From contig NZ_JAJUBB010000003.1 of NCBI RefSeq assembly GCF_028683135.1, positions 411,614 to 475,613 on the forward strand: 64,000 nt of DNA, given 5' to 3'. The first letter of the stretch is position 1; every line of letters begins with the position of its first letter. The notes beneath the pieces were generated by a model. It had not been told where the DNA came from. It did not search any database and saw only the letters and a list, made by a program, of their open reading frames with translations. Both the position numbers and the translations under genes were made by a program. The stretch is from Enterovibrio qingdaonensis. GTDB lineage: Bacteria > Pseudomonadota > Gammaproteobacteria > Enterobacterales > Vibrionaceae. Positions 1-9,323 of the stretch are shown piece after piece.

Positions 1-1226
1 ACAATCTTATCTACGGGTGTTCTAAAGATTTTTATCAATCCTGCATGCACAGTGCCCATCATTCACTCGGGGCTTTTTGTTCAGGTGGGACAATTGCGAA
101 TATCACCGCGTTGTGGGTTGCTCGTAACAGCGCATTAAAAGCCAGTCACGGTTTTAAAGGGGTCGCCGAAGAAGGCATTTTTCGTGCAATGAAACACTAC
201 GGATACGAAGATCTGGCGATCCTCGTGTCTGAAAGAGGCCACTATTCTCTCAAAAAGGCCGCAGACGTGCTGGGTATCGGCAGAGAGTCACTAATCGCTA
301 TCCCAACAGACGAACATAACCGTATTTGTCTGGATAAACTGCAAGACAAAATTGACGACTTGAAAGCACGCAATATCAAGCCGTTTGCGCTAGTCGGCGT
401 TGCTGGAACCACAGAAACCGGCAATATTGACCCTCTAGAAGCAATGGCAGATATCGCTGAACATGAAGGTATTCACTTCCATGTCGACGCAGCATGGGGT
501 GGTGCAAGCTTGATGTCGTCAAATCAGCGACCAAAACTGCGCGGTATTGAGCGTGCAGACTCTGTCACCATCGATGCCCACAAACAATTGTACGTCCCAA
601 TGGGGGCCGGGATGGTGATTTTCAAAGACCCTACACTGGTTTCTGCGATTGAACACCATGCTGACTACATCCTTCGCAAGGGCTCAAAAGATTTAGGTAG
701 CCATACACTGGAGGGCTCGCGAAGCGGGATGGCTATGCTGCTGTTCGCCAGCTTAAATATCATTGGCCGCCAAGGCTATGAACTTCTCATCGATCAAAGC
801 GTTGATAAAGCGCGTTACTTTGCCGAGTTAATCCAAGCACAATCGGATTTCGAACTGATTACTGAACCCGAACTCTGCTTGCTTACCTATCGTTTCGTTC
901 CAGAACTTGTTCAAAATGCGCTGAAAAAAGCAAATCAGGAAGAATTCGAACAGCTCCATGCGCTATTGAATGACTTGACGATTTTCATTCAAAAAAGACA
1001 AAGAGAAGCAGGCAACACCTTCGTGTCTCGCACAACATTAAAGCCCGAAAAATTTGCCCGCCGTGCAACCAGCGTTTTTCGCGTGGTACTTGCCAACCCG
1101 CTGACTACACATGACATTCTTCAGGAAGTGCTGGACGAGCACCGCGACATTGCAGCGCAGAGTACCATTGCATTGCCACAGCTAAACGCACTTGCGGATC
1201 GCATTTTGTCAACGCCTAAACGTTAG
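1..1226 (+). CDS. panP: Pyridoxal-dependent aspartate 1-decarboxylase (PanP type), 5' end outside the window
   Basis: The reading frame is open from the first bases (codons from position 3), so the N-terminus lies upstream and this is a partial gene. It is a group II PLP decarboxylase: the motif VDAAWGG (near 484-504) and the PLP-lysine motif DAHKQ (near 574-588) are both clear. The YGCSKDF and SGGTIAN stretches at the start match the Vibrio glutamate-decarboxylase-like enzymes that make beta-alanine from aspartate for pantothenate and CoA. The assignment to PanP rather than to a glutamate or diaminobutyrate decarboxylase rests on overall resemblance and is an inference. The gene ends 113 bases before a LysR gene, with a hairpin between them. 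Confidence 0.85.
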   Translation, partial: NLIYGCSKDFYQSCMHSAHHSLGAFCSGGTIANITALWVARNSALKASHGFKGVAEEGIFRAMKHYGYEDLAILVSERGHYSLKKAADVLGIGRESLIAIPTDEHNRICLDKLQDKIDDLKARNIKPFALVGVAGTTETGNIDPLEAMADIAEHEGIHFHVDAAWGGASLMSSNQRPKLRGIERADSVTIDAHKQLYVPMGAGMVIFKDPTLVSAIEHHADYILRKGSKDLGSHTLEGSRSGMAMLLFASLNIIGRQGYELLIDQSVDKARYFAELIQAQSDFELITEPELCLLTYRFVPELVQNALKKANQEEFEQLHALLNDLTIFIQKRQREAGNTFVSRTTLKPEKFARRATSVFRVVLANPLTTHDILQEVLDEHRDIAAQSTIALPQLNALADRILSTPKR

Positions 1227-1237
1227 TCAACTCGAAC

Positions 1238-1264
1238 AGAAGTGCCGCATCTCGCGGCACTTCT
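1238..1264 (+). terminator. Hairpin after panP
   Basis: Perfect 11-bp stem (AGAAGTGCCGC with GCGGCACTTCT) and a 5-base loop, 11 bases after the panP stop. No clear T-run follows, so it may act as a weak terminator or an mRNA 3'-end stabiliser. Confidence 0.5.
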
Positions 1265-1339
1265 CGCTGCACTATATTTCATGCTTTCTAATCAATGACT
1301 ACGCTAAATATCAGGCGTTGTTATTGAAGGTATTAAAGC

Positions 1340-2317
1340 ATGCGGTCTCTGGGGTTTGATTTGAAAGCACTGGATGTGTTTGTCACGACGGCAAAGACAG
1401 GCAACATGACCGCATCCTCTCAACAACTCAATCTCTCACAGTCTGCTGTTTCCCAAATCCTCGGTAATCTAGAAGCGAATCTGGGCGTTAAACTACTGGA
1501 CAGAAGTGTGCGCCCTATTGCACTCACAGTTGCGGGTCGCTATTTCTATGACCAATCGGTTCACCTACTCGAACAGGCAAATAAAACACAGAACGTCATT
1601 GCAAAGGGCAGTTTTAACAGCCTTCATCTGGTAAGAATTGCCATGGTCGACTCACTGGCCGCCACGGTCGGCAAACCTCTTATTGATGTCGTCAAAGCGC
1701 ACACTGAAAACTGGTCAATGATGACGGGCTACTCTCACCTCCACCAGCATGGCCTAATGAGCAGAAGCATTGATATTATTATTTCTGATGATGTTCTCGA
1801 AAAAGAAGACAATTTAAAACGCCATCAAATCCTGAAAGAGCCGTTTGTTCTCGTTTTACCTCGTCAATACGTTAATCAACATCCTGAGATCTGCAAATCC
1901 CTGTTCGCATTAAGTAAACACTTGGATATGGTCCGATACAGCGAGCAAAGTCTAATCAGCCAAAGTGTCGAAACCTATCTACGTCAACAAGGCTTGGAAG
2001 TACCAAATCGCATGCAGTTTGACAACACATTCGCCGTGCTGTCAGCCGTGTCACAAGGTTTAGGTTGGACACTGACAACGCCATTGTGCTTAATGCAAGG
2101 TGAAGTGTTTCGCCATGAACTTAGTTGCATTTCTCTCCCTGAATCAGACACTTTCTTTCGCTACCTCACCTTGATCTCACGTAAAAATGAACTTGGCGAA
2201 CTCCCTGAAAAGTTATCAGAAGGAAGTAGTAAGATTCTTCGGCAACATTTTCTCGCTAAGATCCGTCAACACTATCCTTGGCTGAACGAGAAAATTCGCA
2301 TAGGAAAGTACGCCTAA
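1340..2317 (+). CDS. LysR-family transcriptional regulator
   Basis: A 325-residue LysR-type regulator. The N-terminal winged helix-turn-helix is clear (residues ~8-65: ALDVFVTTAKTGNMTASSQQ, then QSAVSQILGNLE and LDRS), followed by a two-lobed effector-binding domain. The ATG has GAAGG about 9 bases upstream. It lies directly upstream of, and on the same strand as, the glutamine-synthetase-like/ALDH/ADH/TRAP cluster, so it is the natural candidate regulator of that cluster (inference from position). The effector is unknown. LysR regulators are more often divergent from their target, so the co-directional arrangement is mildly atypical. Confidence 0.9.
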   Translation: MRSLGFDLKALDVFVTTAKTGNMTASSQQLNLSQSAVSQILGNLEANLGVKLLDRSVRPIALTVAGRYFYDQSVHLLEQANKTQNVIAKGSFNSLHLVRIAMVDSLAATVGKPLIDVVKAHTENWSMMTGYSHLHQHGLMSRSIDIIISDDVLEKEDNLKRHQILKEPFVLVLPRQYVNQHPEICKSLFALSKHLDMVRYSEQSLISQSVETYLRQQGLEVPNRMQFDNTFAVLSAVSQGLGWTLTTPLCLMQGEVFRHELSCISLPESDTFFRYLTLISRKNELGELPEKLSEGSSKILRQHFLAKIRQHYPWLNEKIRIGKYA

Positions 2318-2321
2318 TCTC

Positions 2322-2349
2322 ACACTATTAATAATTCTAATAATAGTGT
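2322..2349. promoter_or_regulatory. AT-rich inverted repeat between the LysR gene and the amine cluster
   Basis: ACACTATTA (2322-2330) and TAATAGTGT (2341-2349) form a perfect 9-bp inverted repeat with a 10-base spacer, about 200 bases before the glutamine-synthetase-like gene. It may be a weak terminator for the LysR gene or a regulator binding site; the sequence does not decide which. Confidence 0.35.
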
Positions 2350-2548
2350 CTTACACAGCGTGATTGTTGTGGCAGTTTTTTTGTTCCCTCCCCTACCTTA
2401 TTTTCATGAGTTCGTTACCGATCGTCAGACTCTTGGAGTCAGCCATGTGCTTCAGTCTCCATCTACTATCGTTTGGTAATGGTATTGCGTTTTATAACTC
2501 ACACTTTTGACTCTCTCTAACAGGGACCAGAAAGACGCAGGAGCGAAT

Positions 2549-3919
2549 ATGGATGCGCGCGAAGTAAAAACGGTGGCGGATGCCAAAGCCATCGTCGAAG
2601 AACGAAAACTCACACACGTTAAGGTTGGCCTTTTCGATAACGACGGCGTCATGAGAGGTAAATACATGTCCAAAGAGAAGTTTCTCTCCTCTCTGGACGG
2701 TGGATTTGCCTTTTGTGACGTCGTTTTGGGTTGGGACGTAAAAGACCAACTCTATGACAACGCAAAATTCACGGGATGGCACACAGGTTACCCCGATGCG
2801 CCCGTCCGAATTATTCCCGATACCTGCCGAGAAGTTCTGGATGAAGATGGCATGCTGTTGTTTATTGCCGAATTTGAAGGTGAAGCTGAATCAGTTTGCC
2901 CTCGCGCAACGCTGCGTCGGGTACTGGATAAAGCCGCAGACATGGGCTTCGATGCGTTTGCCGCCTTTGAATATGAGTTCTTTATTTTTGATGAAACCCC
3001 GCACTCTGCCAGAGAAAAAGGGTTTCGTAACTTAAAGAACATTACGCCCGACTGGTTTGGCTACTCCATGATTCGAAACTCCACCTATTCTGGGCTGTAC
3101 AAAGCAATCCTCAGCATGGGTGAAACCATGGACTTCCCGATCGAAGGCATCCACTCAGAAACTGGACCAGGTGTTATTGAAGCGGCGATTGCCGTGGACG
3201 GTGCAAGTAATGCTGCTGACAAAGCCGCGCTCTTCAAAACCTACATGAAAGTGCTGGCACAGAAAAATGACATGATGGCGACCTTCATGGCGAAATGGAC
3301 AAACGAATACCCGGGACAAAGTGGGCATATTCATATTTCGTTGAGGGACAAATCCACAGGCAAGAGTGCGTTTTATCAAGAAGATGCAGATCTCAACATG
3401 AGTGATGTCCAACGCCATTTCCTCGCGGGCCAACAACTGCTCATGCCTCAGTTCCTTTGCATGATTGCGCCGACAGTTAACAGCTATACGCGCATGATTC
3501 CCGGTTTCTGGGCACCGACAGATGCCACTTGGGGCGTTGAAAACAGAACTACGTCTCTTCGCGTCATTCCAGGCTCTGACAAGTCTCAACGTATTGAGTA
3601 TCGCCTCGGTGCGGCAGATGCAAATCCTTATCTTGCCTTAGCAGCTGCGTTGGCTTCTGGCTTATACGGTGTTGAGCATAAGCTCGAGCCTCATGCACAA
3701 ATTAAGGGTAACGCCTACGACATTGCCCATGCGGAAGAACTTCAGCTACCCCTTACATTATGGGAAGCCGCACAAACGTTCAAAGACTCCGAAGCGGCAA
3801 AAGCCATGCTTGGCGAAGCGTTTGTAGAGCATTTTGCGGCTTCACGTGAATGGGAAGAACGCGAGTTCAGAAAGCACGTCACGGATTGGGAACTCGACCG
3901 CTACTTCGAGATTATTTAG
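2549..3919 (+). CDS. Glutamine-synthetase-family ligase, probably gamma-glutamyl-amine synthetase (PuuA/IpuC-like)
   Basis: A 456-residue class I glutamine-synthetase-fold protein that would ATP-dependently join glutamate to an amine. Visible family features are the beta-grasp N-domain (residues ~18-110), ETGPGVIEAA, the HIHISL nucleotide/metal strand, NRTTSLRVIP and RIEYRLGAADANPY near the C-terminus. The start was moved from an in-frame TTG at 2507 to ATG 2549 because AGGAG sits just upstream (near 2539). A role on non-ammonia amines is inferred from context: an ALDH, an Fe-ADH, a class I amidotransferase and a TRAP importer follow on the same strand. No FAD oxidase (PuuB) is present, so putrescine is less likely as substrate than an amino alcohol. 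A housekeeping GlnA is unlikely given this operon. Confidence 0.85.
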   Translation: MDAREVKTVADAKAIVEERKLTHVKVGLFDNDGVMRGKYMSKEKFLSSLDGGFAFCDVVLGWDVKDQLYDNAKFTGWHTGYPDAPVRIIPDTCREVLDEDGMLLFIAEFEGEAESVCPRATLRRVLDKAADMGFDAFAAFEYEFFIFDETPHSAREKGFRNLKNITPDWFGYSMIRNSTYSGLYKAILSMGETMDFPIEGIHSETGPGVIEAAIAVDGASNAADKAALFKTYMKVLAQKNDMMATFMAKWTNEYPGQSGHIHISLRDKSTGKSAFYQEDADLNMSDVQRHFLAGQQLLMPQFLCMIAPTVNSYTRMIPGFWAPTDATWGVENRTTSLRVIPGSDKSQRIEYRLGAADANPYLALAAALASGLYGVEHKLEPHAQIKGNAYDIAHAEELQLPLTLWEAAQTFKDSEAAKAMLGEAFVEHFAASREWEEREFRKHVTDWELDRYFEII

Positions 3920-4036
3920 GGTCACCTGACGATTCAAACCCATCGATGCCGCACGTATTTATGTCGCAAATGATGGGTTCGTTAACTCAAGGTCAGATTT
4001 CGATATGTCACTAGCCTGCATGAAAAGGTGAGCAAC

Positions 4037-5422
4037 ATGGAACGTTTTCAGACAATTACGCCCGTTGATGGCAGCGTGTACGTAGAAAGAGAATTTGCCA
4101 CACCAACACAAATTGATGAGGCGTTAGCGTTAGCGCAAAAAGCACAAACACACTGGCAGGATTTACCCTTAGAAACGCGACAAACATTGTGCCACGAAGC
4201 CGTTAAATGTTTTGTGTCTCATCAGGAAGCGATAGCAGAAGAAATCACGTGGATGATGGGACGACCTATCTCGCAAACGCCAGGTGAAATCGCAGGCTTT
4301 GTCGAGCGCGCAATGCACATGATTAGTATTGCACCCGAAGCCCTATCTCCTGTCTATCTCCCGGAAAAAGCGGGCTTTACGCGCTATATCAAACGCGTAC
4401 CTCTTGGCACAGTATTCGTCGTTGCACCATGGAATTACCCCTATCTGACGTCTATCAACGCCATCATGCCCGCGTTATTAGCGGGTAATACCGTCATTCT
4501 TAAGCATTCTGCGCAAACGCCACTTTGCGCAGAGCGCTTGTTCGAAGCATTTCGAGAGGCAGGGTTACCCGACGGCGTTTTCCAATACTTGCACCTCACA
4601 CATGCAGACACTGAAAACGTCATGCAGCATGAATCTGTGCGTCACGTGGCGTTCACAGGCTCAGTCTCCGGAGGAAAAGTCGTTGAACAGGCGATTGCAG
4701 GACGGTTTATCAGTGCTGGATTAGAACTAGGGGGAAAAGACCCCGCCTATATACGACACGATGCCAATATTCAGCAGGCCGTTGAAACGGTCATCGATGG
4801 TGCGTTTTTTAACTCGGGACAGTCTTGCTGCGGTATGGAGCGTTTATATGTTCACGAGTCAGTGTATGACGATGTCATTGACCTCTCTGCTGATCTAGTC
4901 AGGCAATACCAACTTGGTCGCCCAGATGACGCATCTACCAACATGGGGCCATTAGTACGCACTGCAGCCGCCGATTTCGTGCGTGGTCAGGTGGACGAAG
5001 CGATACGACAAGGCGCGATAGGCCTCATTGATGCCAGACACTTTCCCCAGAACCAACTTGGCTCGCCTTACCTCGCACCGCAACTGCTAGTCGACGTGGA
5101 TCATTCAATGCGCGTGATGACCGAAGAAACCTTCGGTCCTGTATTGGGGATTCAAAAGGTCAAGGATGACAACGAAGCGTTGGCATTGATGAACGACAGC
5201 GAATTTGGCCTAACCGCCGCGCTGTTCACTCAAGACATCACCGCTGGTGAGCACATGGCGGACAAGGTTGAATCAGGAACGGTTTTCCTTAATCGCTGTG
5301 ACTATCTCGACCCAGGACTCGCTTGGGTTGGAATTAAAAACAGCGGTAGAGGCTGTACCCTCTCGCAAATCGGCTTTGAACATCTCACCCGACCAAAGTC
5401 TTTCCATATTAAACACGGTTAG
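4037..5422 (+). CDS. NAD(P)-dependent aldehyde dehydrogenase
   Basis: A 461-residue aldehyde dehydrogenase. The NAD-fold region contains VVAPWNYPY and FTGSVSGG; the catalytic glutamate is in LELGGKDPAY and the catalytic cysteine in SGQSCCG (Cys264 or 265 from this start). The ATG at 4037 is preferred over GTG 4028 because AAGGTGA sits at the right distance before it. It lies 9 bases before the Fe-ADH gene and is surely co-transcribed with it. It would oxidise the aldehyde made by that ADH, possibly a gamma-glutamyl-aminoaldehyde to the acid (inference). A small stem (3937-3944 with 3972-3979) lies in the gap before the gene. Confidence 0.9.
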   Translation: MERFQTITPVDGSVYVEREFATPTQIDEALALAQKAQTHWQDLPLETRQTLCHEAVKCFVSHQEAIAEEITWMMGRPISQTPGEIAGFVERAMHMISIAPEALSPVYLPEKAGFTRYIKRVPLGTVFVVAPWNYPYLTSINAIMPALLAGNTVILKHSAQTPLCAERLFEAFREAGLPDGVFQYLHLTHADTENVMQHESVRHVAFTGSVSGGKVVEQAIAGRFISAGLELGGKDPAYIRHDANIQQAVETVIDGAFFNSGQSCCGMERLYVHESVYDDVIDLSADLVRQYQLGRPDDASTNMGPLVRTAAADFVRGQVDEAIRQGAIGLIDARHFPQNQLGSPYLAPQLLVDVDHSMRVMTEETFGPVLGIQKVKDDNEALALMNDSEFGLTAALFTQDITAGEHMADKVESGTVFLNRCDYLDPGLAWVGIKNSGRGCTLSQIGFEHLTRPKSFHIKHG

Positions 5423-5431
5423 GAGCAAATC

Positions 5432-6592
5432 ATGTCAGTGTCTATTTGGAATTATCCGACATCTATGTCTTGCGGTGTCGGCGCATTAAACCAACTGCCA
5501 ACCACCTGTGAGAGCTTAGGAATAAAGCGTCCTTTGATCGTGACCGATCCCGGGATCGCCGCACTGCCAATGACTGAACACGCGCAATCATTGTGCGCGC
5601 ATCAAGGATTATCCGTTGGCCTGTTTAGTGATGTTCAGGGCAACCCAACCGGAGCCAATGTGTTAGCAGGAAATAACGCATTCCTCGATGGTAATCATGA
5701 CGGTGTTATCGCATTGGGCGGCGGCTCTGCCCTAGACTGCGCAAAAGCAATTGCGCTGTCTGCAAAGCAAACCGTTCCCCTTTGGGATTTTGAAGATATT
5801 GGTGACAATTGGACCGCAGCCGATGCGAGCAAAATCGCGCCTGTGATTGCTCTGCCAACCACCGCAGGTACGGGCTCAGAAGTCGGCCGCGCGTCAGTGA
5901 TTACCAATGAAGACGAAAAACGGAAAATCATTATTTTCCATCCTGACATGCTGCCTAAACAGGTCATCCTCGATCCTGAATTGACGTTAGGCTTGCCACC
6001 ACACATCACGGCTGCAACTGGCATGGATGCGCTGTCACACAGTCTTGAAGCCTTATGCTCACCTAGCTATCACCCTATGGCTGAAGGCATAGCCATCGAA
6101 GGCATTCGGTTGGTAAATAATTTTCTTCCTGTGGTATTTCAAAATGGCTCTGACCGTTATGCACGCATGCAAATGTTGGTAGCGTCGAGTATGGGGGCCA
6201 CCGCTTTCCAAAAAGGGTTAGGTGCCATGCATGCCATCGCACACAGCTTGGGTGCAAGATACAACGCACACCATGGTTTGCTCAACGCGATACTAATGCC
6301 GTATGTGCTCAACGCTAACCGTACAAAAATCGAAGAGAAGATGACCCGACTATCCAGCTACCTAGCTCTGGAAGGAACAGGCACGGATGCCGTTCTGCAT
6401 TGGGTACTTTCCTTGCGAGCCTCATTGGGCATTCCACACACACTGTCGGAAATAGGTATAGATGACTCAGAGGCGGCATTGATAGGCGATATGGCAGTCA
6501 AAGACCCTTCTGCTGGCGGTAATCCAATAGCATTTACTTCAGACCAATACAGTCAGATTTTCTCAGATGCAGTCCATGGGAAAGGGTTATAG
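5432..6592 (+). CDS. Iron-containing alcohol dehydrogenase
   Basis: A 386-residue group III (Fe-dependent) alcohol dehydrogenase. The NAD-binding GGGSALDCAKA and the metal-ligand segments MDALSHSLEA and AIAHSLGARYNAHHG are intact; the two later histidines are the usual Fe ligands. A strong AGGAG precedes the ATG. It follows the ALDH gene by 9 bases and precedes the amidotransferase by 9 bases, so the three form a tight transcription unit. In this setting it plausibly oxidises a hydroxyl on a glutamylated amino alcohol, replacing the oxidase step of the putrescine Puu pathway (inference). Confidence 0.92.
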   Translation: MSVSIWNYPTSMSCGVGALNQLPTTCESLGIKRPLIVTDPGIAALPMTEHAQSLCAHQGLSVGLFSDVQGNPTGANVLAGNNAFLDGNHDGVIALGGGSALDCAKAIALSAKQTVPLWDFEDIGDNWTAADASKIAPVIALPTTAGTGSEVGRASVITNEDEKRKIIIFHPDMLPKQVILDPELTLGLPPHITAATGMDALSHSLEALCSPSYHPMAEGIAIEGIRLVNNFLPVVFQNGSDRYARMQMLVASSMGATAFQKGLGAMHAIAHSLGARYNAHHGLLNAILMPYVLNANRTKIEEKMTRLSSYLALEGTGTDAVLHWVLSLRASLGIPHTLSEIGIDDSEAALIGDMAVKDPSAGGNPIAFTSDQYSQIFSDAVHGKGL

Positions 6593-6601
6593 AGAGGCCT
6601 T

Positions 6602-7318
6602 ATGCGACTTGGCATTTTACTCTGTGACGATGTGAAGCAAGAGCTTCAGCTAACACATCGAAATTATCCCGATATGTTTACGGACATTTTGCATCGGGCC
6701 GAGCCGTCATTGGCATTAACCTTCTATCGCGTGATGGATTTCGAGTACCCCGCCTCGATAGATGAAAACGACGGCTACATCATCTCAGGCAGTCGCTATA
6801 GCGTTTATGACGATCTTCCTTGGATCAAGCAGTTTGAAGCGTTTGTCCGTGAACTCTATGAAAACCACATCCCCACCGTGGGCATATGCTTTGGTCACCA
6901 AATGATGGCGCAAGCGTTGGGCGGAGAAGTTACACGGTCGAATAAAGGTTGGGGAGTGGGCATTGCTACCAGCGAACTCACACAACCCGCAGCTTGGCTC
7001 AGCAACGAAAAAAAGAGCTTTTCTCTCGTCGTCAGCCACCAAGATCAGGTGTCACAGCTTCCTCGTGATAGTCAGACTTATGCCAGCAGTGAATTTTGCC
7101 CAATCGGTATGTACACGGTCGGTCAGCACTTTCTCGCGATTCAAGGTCACCCCGAGTTTAGCCGTGCCTATTCATTCGACTTAATGGAAGCGAGACGCGA
7201 CAGAATACCTGAGCCAGTCATAGACGCTGGGCAGGACTCGTTAAAACAAAACTCAGACAGCGATGACGTCACACGATGGATGTTGGCATTCCTCGAACAA
7301 GCAAGGCGCAATGCTTAG
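6602..7318 (+). CDS. Class I glutamine amidotransferase-like hydrolase
   Basis: A 238-residue class I GATase-fold protein. The nucleophile Cys96 is in GICFGHQ, and the His/Glu pair is in the motif GHPEF (His183, Glu185), so the triad is complete. Relatives include YfeJ-like proteins and the gamma-glutamyl hydrolases of glutamylation pathways (PuuD, IpuF type). In this operon it would cleave the gamma-glutamyl bond and release glutamate plus the oxidised product, closing the cycle begun by the ligase at 2549. That role comes from context; the fold and active site are seen directly. Confidence 0.85.
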   Translation: MRLGILLCDDVKQELQLTHRNYPDMFTDILHRAEPSLALTFYRVMDFEYPASIDENDGYIISGSRYSVYDDLPWIKQFEAFVRELYENHIPTVGICFGHQMMAQALGGEVTRSNKGWGVGIATSELTQPAAWLSNEKKSFSLVVSHQDQVSQLPRDSQTYASSEFCPIGMYTVGQHFLAIQGHPEFSRAYSFDLMEARRDRIPEPVIDAGQDSLKQNSDSDDVTRWMLAFLEQARRNA

Positions 7319-7353
7319 GAAAAGCATGAATTTAAAAGGACAGGTGTAACTAT

Positions 7354-7920
7354 ATGGACTCCAAGCGACCGGCGGATGATGGCTCCTTAGCCTATCTCCC
7401 CTCATCACTCGCGGCTTATGTCAGGTTCGTCGAATCAATCAACTATTATGTCGGTAGATTTGCTATGTATCTGATTTTCGTGATGCTCGGCATTCTCATC
7501 TATTCATCAATCACCAAAACCTTCTTTTTGCCGTCGTTGTGGACGCTAGAAATGGCCCAGTTCATCATGGTCGCGTATTACATGCTTGGCGGCCCCTACT
7601 CAATGCAGTTGAACAGCCACGTTCGAATGGATTTGCTTTACGGCAGTTGGAAACCCCGCACGAAAACCCTCGTAGACTGCGTGACCATTCTTTTTCTCAT
7701 CGTCTACCTCGCCGTGCTGCTCTATGGGGGGCTATCCAGCACCTCTTACGCGTTGGAATATGGCGAGCGAAGCTATTCAGCATGGCGTCCCTACATGGCC
7801 CCGATTAAAGTCACCATGTGTATCGCTATCTTTTTAATGCTGCTTCAAGCGACCGCTGTTCTTCTAAAAGACATCGCGCGTATGCGTGCCCCTCAAGACA
7901 TTGAGGAGGCATCAAAATGA
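7354..7920 (+). CDS. TRAP transporter small permease (DctQ type)
   Basis: A 188-residue membrane protein with four predicted hydrophobic segments, in the position and size of a TRAP small subunit (QxxxM-type pattern in YYMLGGPYSMQLNSHVRMDL). Its stop overlaps the start of the large permease (ATGA), which is typical of dctQM pairs. It works with the next gene and the binding protein at 9324 as a sodium-driven importer. Confidence 0.88.
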   Translation: MDSKRPADDGSLAYLPSSLAAYVRFVESINYYVGRFAMYLIFVMLGILIYSSITKTFFLPSLWTLEMAQFIMVAYYMLGGPYSMQLNSHVRMDLLYGSWKPRTKTLVDCVTILFLIVYLAVLLYGGLSSTSYALEYGERSYSAWRPYMAPIKVTMCIAIFLMLLQATAVLLKDIARMRAPQDIEEASK

Positions 7921-9239
7921 GTTATGAACTGATCGCCTTGCTCATGTTTTCTTCCATGATGCTGATGCTACTCACTGGGCAGCGCGTGTTTGCCGCTATC
8001 GGTGCTGTTGCTGTCATCGCGTCATTGCTTCTTTGGGGAGACGGTGGCTCTGAGATTGCCTTCGGTGCAGCCATGAAGCTGATGAAGTGGTATCCGCTGC
8101 TCACTCTGCCTCTGTTTATTTTCATGGGCTATATGCTGTCTGAATCGGGCATTGCTGATGATCTCTACAAGATGTTCCACGTTTGGATGGGGCCCATACA
8201 CGGTGGACTCGCCATCGGCACCATCTTGCTCATGGTCGCGATTTCCGCCATGAACGGCTTGAGCGTAGCGGGTATGGCCATTGGTGCCAGTATTGCCCTG
8301 CCTGAATTATTACGGCGAGGTTATGACAAAATCATGGTCACGGGTGTTATACAGGCGGGTAGCTCGCTGGGCATCTTGGTTCCTCCCAGTGTGGTACTGG
8401 TTCTGTACGGCATGATCGCCCGTCAACCGGTTGGTAAACTGTGGCTGGCAGGTGTATTCCCCGGCCTCCTTATGGCCACCATGTTCATTATCTATATCGT
8501 GGTACGCTGTAAAATGCAGCCAGACCTTGGCCCAGCCTTATCCAAAGAAGAGCGGAATGTTCCCTTTCGCGAAAAGCTGAAGCTCTTGCAGGCAGGTATT
8601 CTCCCGCTGGCGATCTTTTTCTCCATGACTGGCCTTTTTCTGATGGGTGTCACCAGCTTGGTAGAAAGTTCGGCTGTCGGTGCTCTCGCCGCGACCGTCG
8701 CGGCCATTATCAAACGGAGACTCACCAAAGAGGTATTGGAAAACACGGTGAGGAAAACCCTCGCCATCAGTTGCATGTTTATGTGGATCATCCTCGCTGC
8801 GCTCTGTTTCGGTGCCGTTTTTGACGGCTTAGGCGCAGTAAAAGCCATAGAGGCATTCTTTGTGGACAGACTCGGCCTGACGCCATGGGAAATTCTGATC
8901 CTGATGCAGCTTTCTTACCTCATCATGGGCACCTTTTTGGATGACACAGCCATGCTGGTCATCGTTGCTCCTCTTTATGTCCCGTTGGTCAAATTATTGG
9001 GGTTCGACCTGATTTGGTATGGCGTGCTTTACACCATCACCTGTCAGATCGCCTATATGACACCGCCTTTTGGCTACAACCTATTTTTGATGCGCGCTAT
9101 GGCACCGCCAGAAGTGTCCCTGAGCGACATCTACCGATCCATCGTTCCTTTTGTACTCATTATGATTTGCGCGCTGGCAATCGTTATGGCTTTCCCACAA
9201 GTTGCCTTGTGGCTGCCTGATTGGCATTACAGCCGATAG
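7917..9239 (+). CDS. TRAP transporter large permease (DctM type)
   Basis: A 440-residue, highly hydrophobic DctM-family permease. Typical segments are LPLFIFMGYMLSESGIADDLY near the N-terminus, GSSLGILVPPSVVLVLYG in the middle and GTFLDDTAMLVIVAPL towards the C-terminus. About twelve membrane spans can be picked out. It overlaps dctQ by 4 bases and is followed by the binding-protein gene after 84 bases that contain a hairpin. Confidence 0.93.
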   Translation: MSYELIALLMFSSMMLMLLTGQRVFAAIGAVAVIASLLLWGDGGSEIAFGAAMKLMKWYPLLTLPLFIFMGYMLSESGIADDLYKMFHVWMGPIHGGLAIGTILLMVAISAMNGLSVAGMAIGASIALPELLRRGYDKIMVTGVIQAGSSLGILVPPSVVLVLYGMIARQPVGKLWLAGVFPGLLMATMFIIYIVVRCKMQPDLGPALSKEERNVPFREKLKLLQAGILPLAIFFSMTGLFLMGVTSLVESSAVGALAATVAAIIKRRLTKEVLENTVRKTLAISCMFMWIILAALCFGAVFDGLGAVKAIEAFFVDRLGLTPWEILILMQLSYLIMGTFLDDTAMLVIVAPLYVPLVKLLGFDLIWYGVLYTITCQIAYMTPPFGYNLFLMRAMAPPEVSLSDIYRSIVPFVLIMICALAIVMAFPQVALWLPDWHYSR

Positions 9240-9269
9240 CGGATGCAGATTTAGGACGGAAACAAGGAA

Positions 9270-9287
9270 GCATCTCTTGGTAGATGC
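9270..9287 (+). other. Intercistronic hairpin before the TRAP binding-protein gene
   Basis: GCATCT (9270-9275) pairs with AGATGC (9282-9287). Small hairpins of this kind between permease and binding-protein genes often protect the downstream message and raise its level; that role here is inference. Confidence 0.35.
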
Positions 9288-9323
9288 GTAAAGCAATTAG
9301 CTAAGTGAAATAAGGATACCGTT

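Noticed and set aside
2507..2548. TTG start extending the glutamine-synthetase-like gene by 14 codons
   Set aside because: ATG 2549 has an AGGAG at proper distance; the TTG has none and the added residues do not look like the family start.
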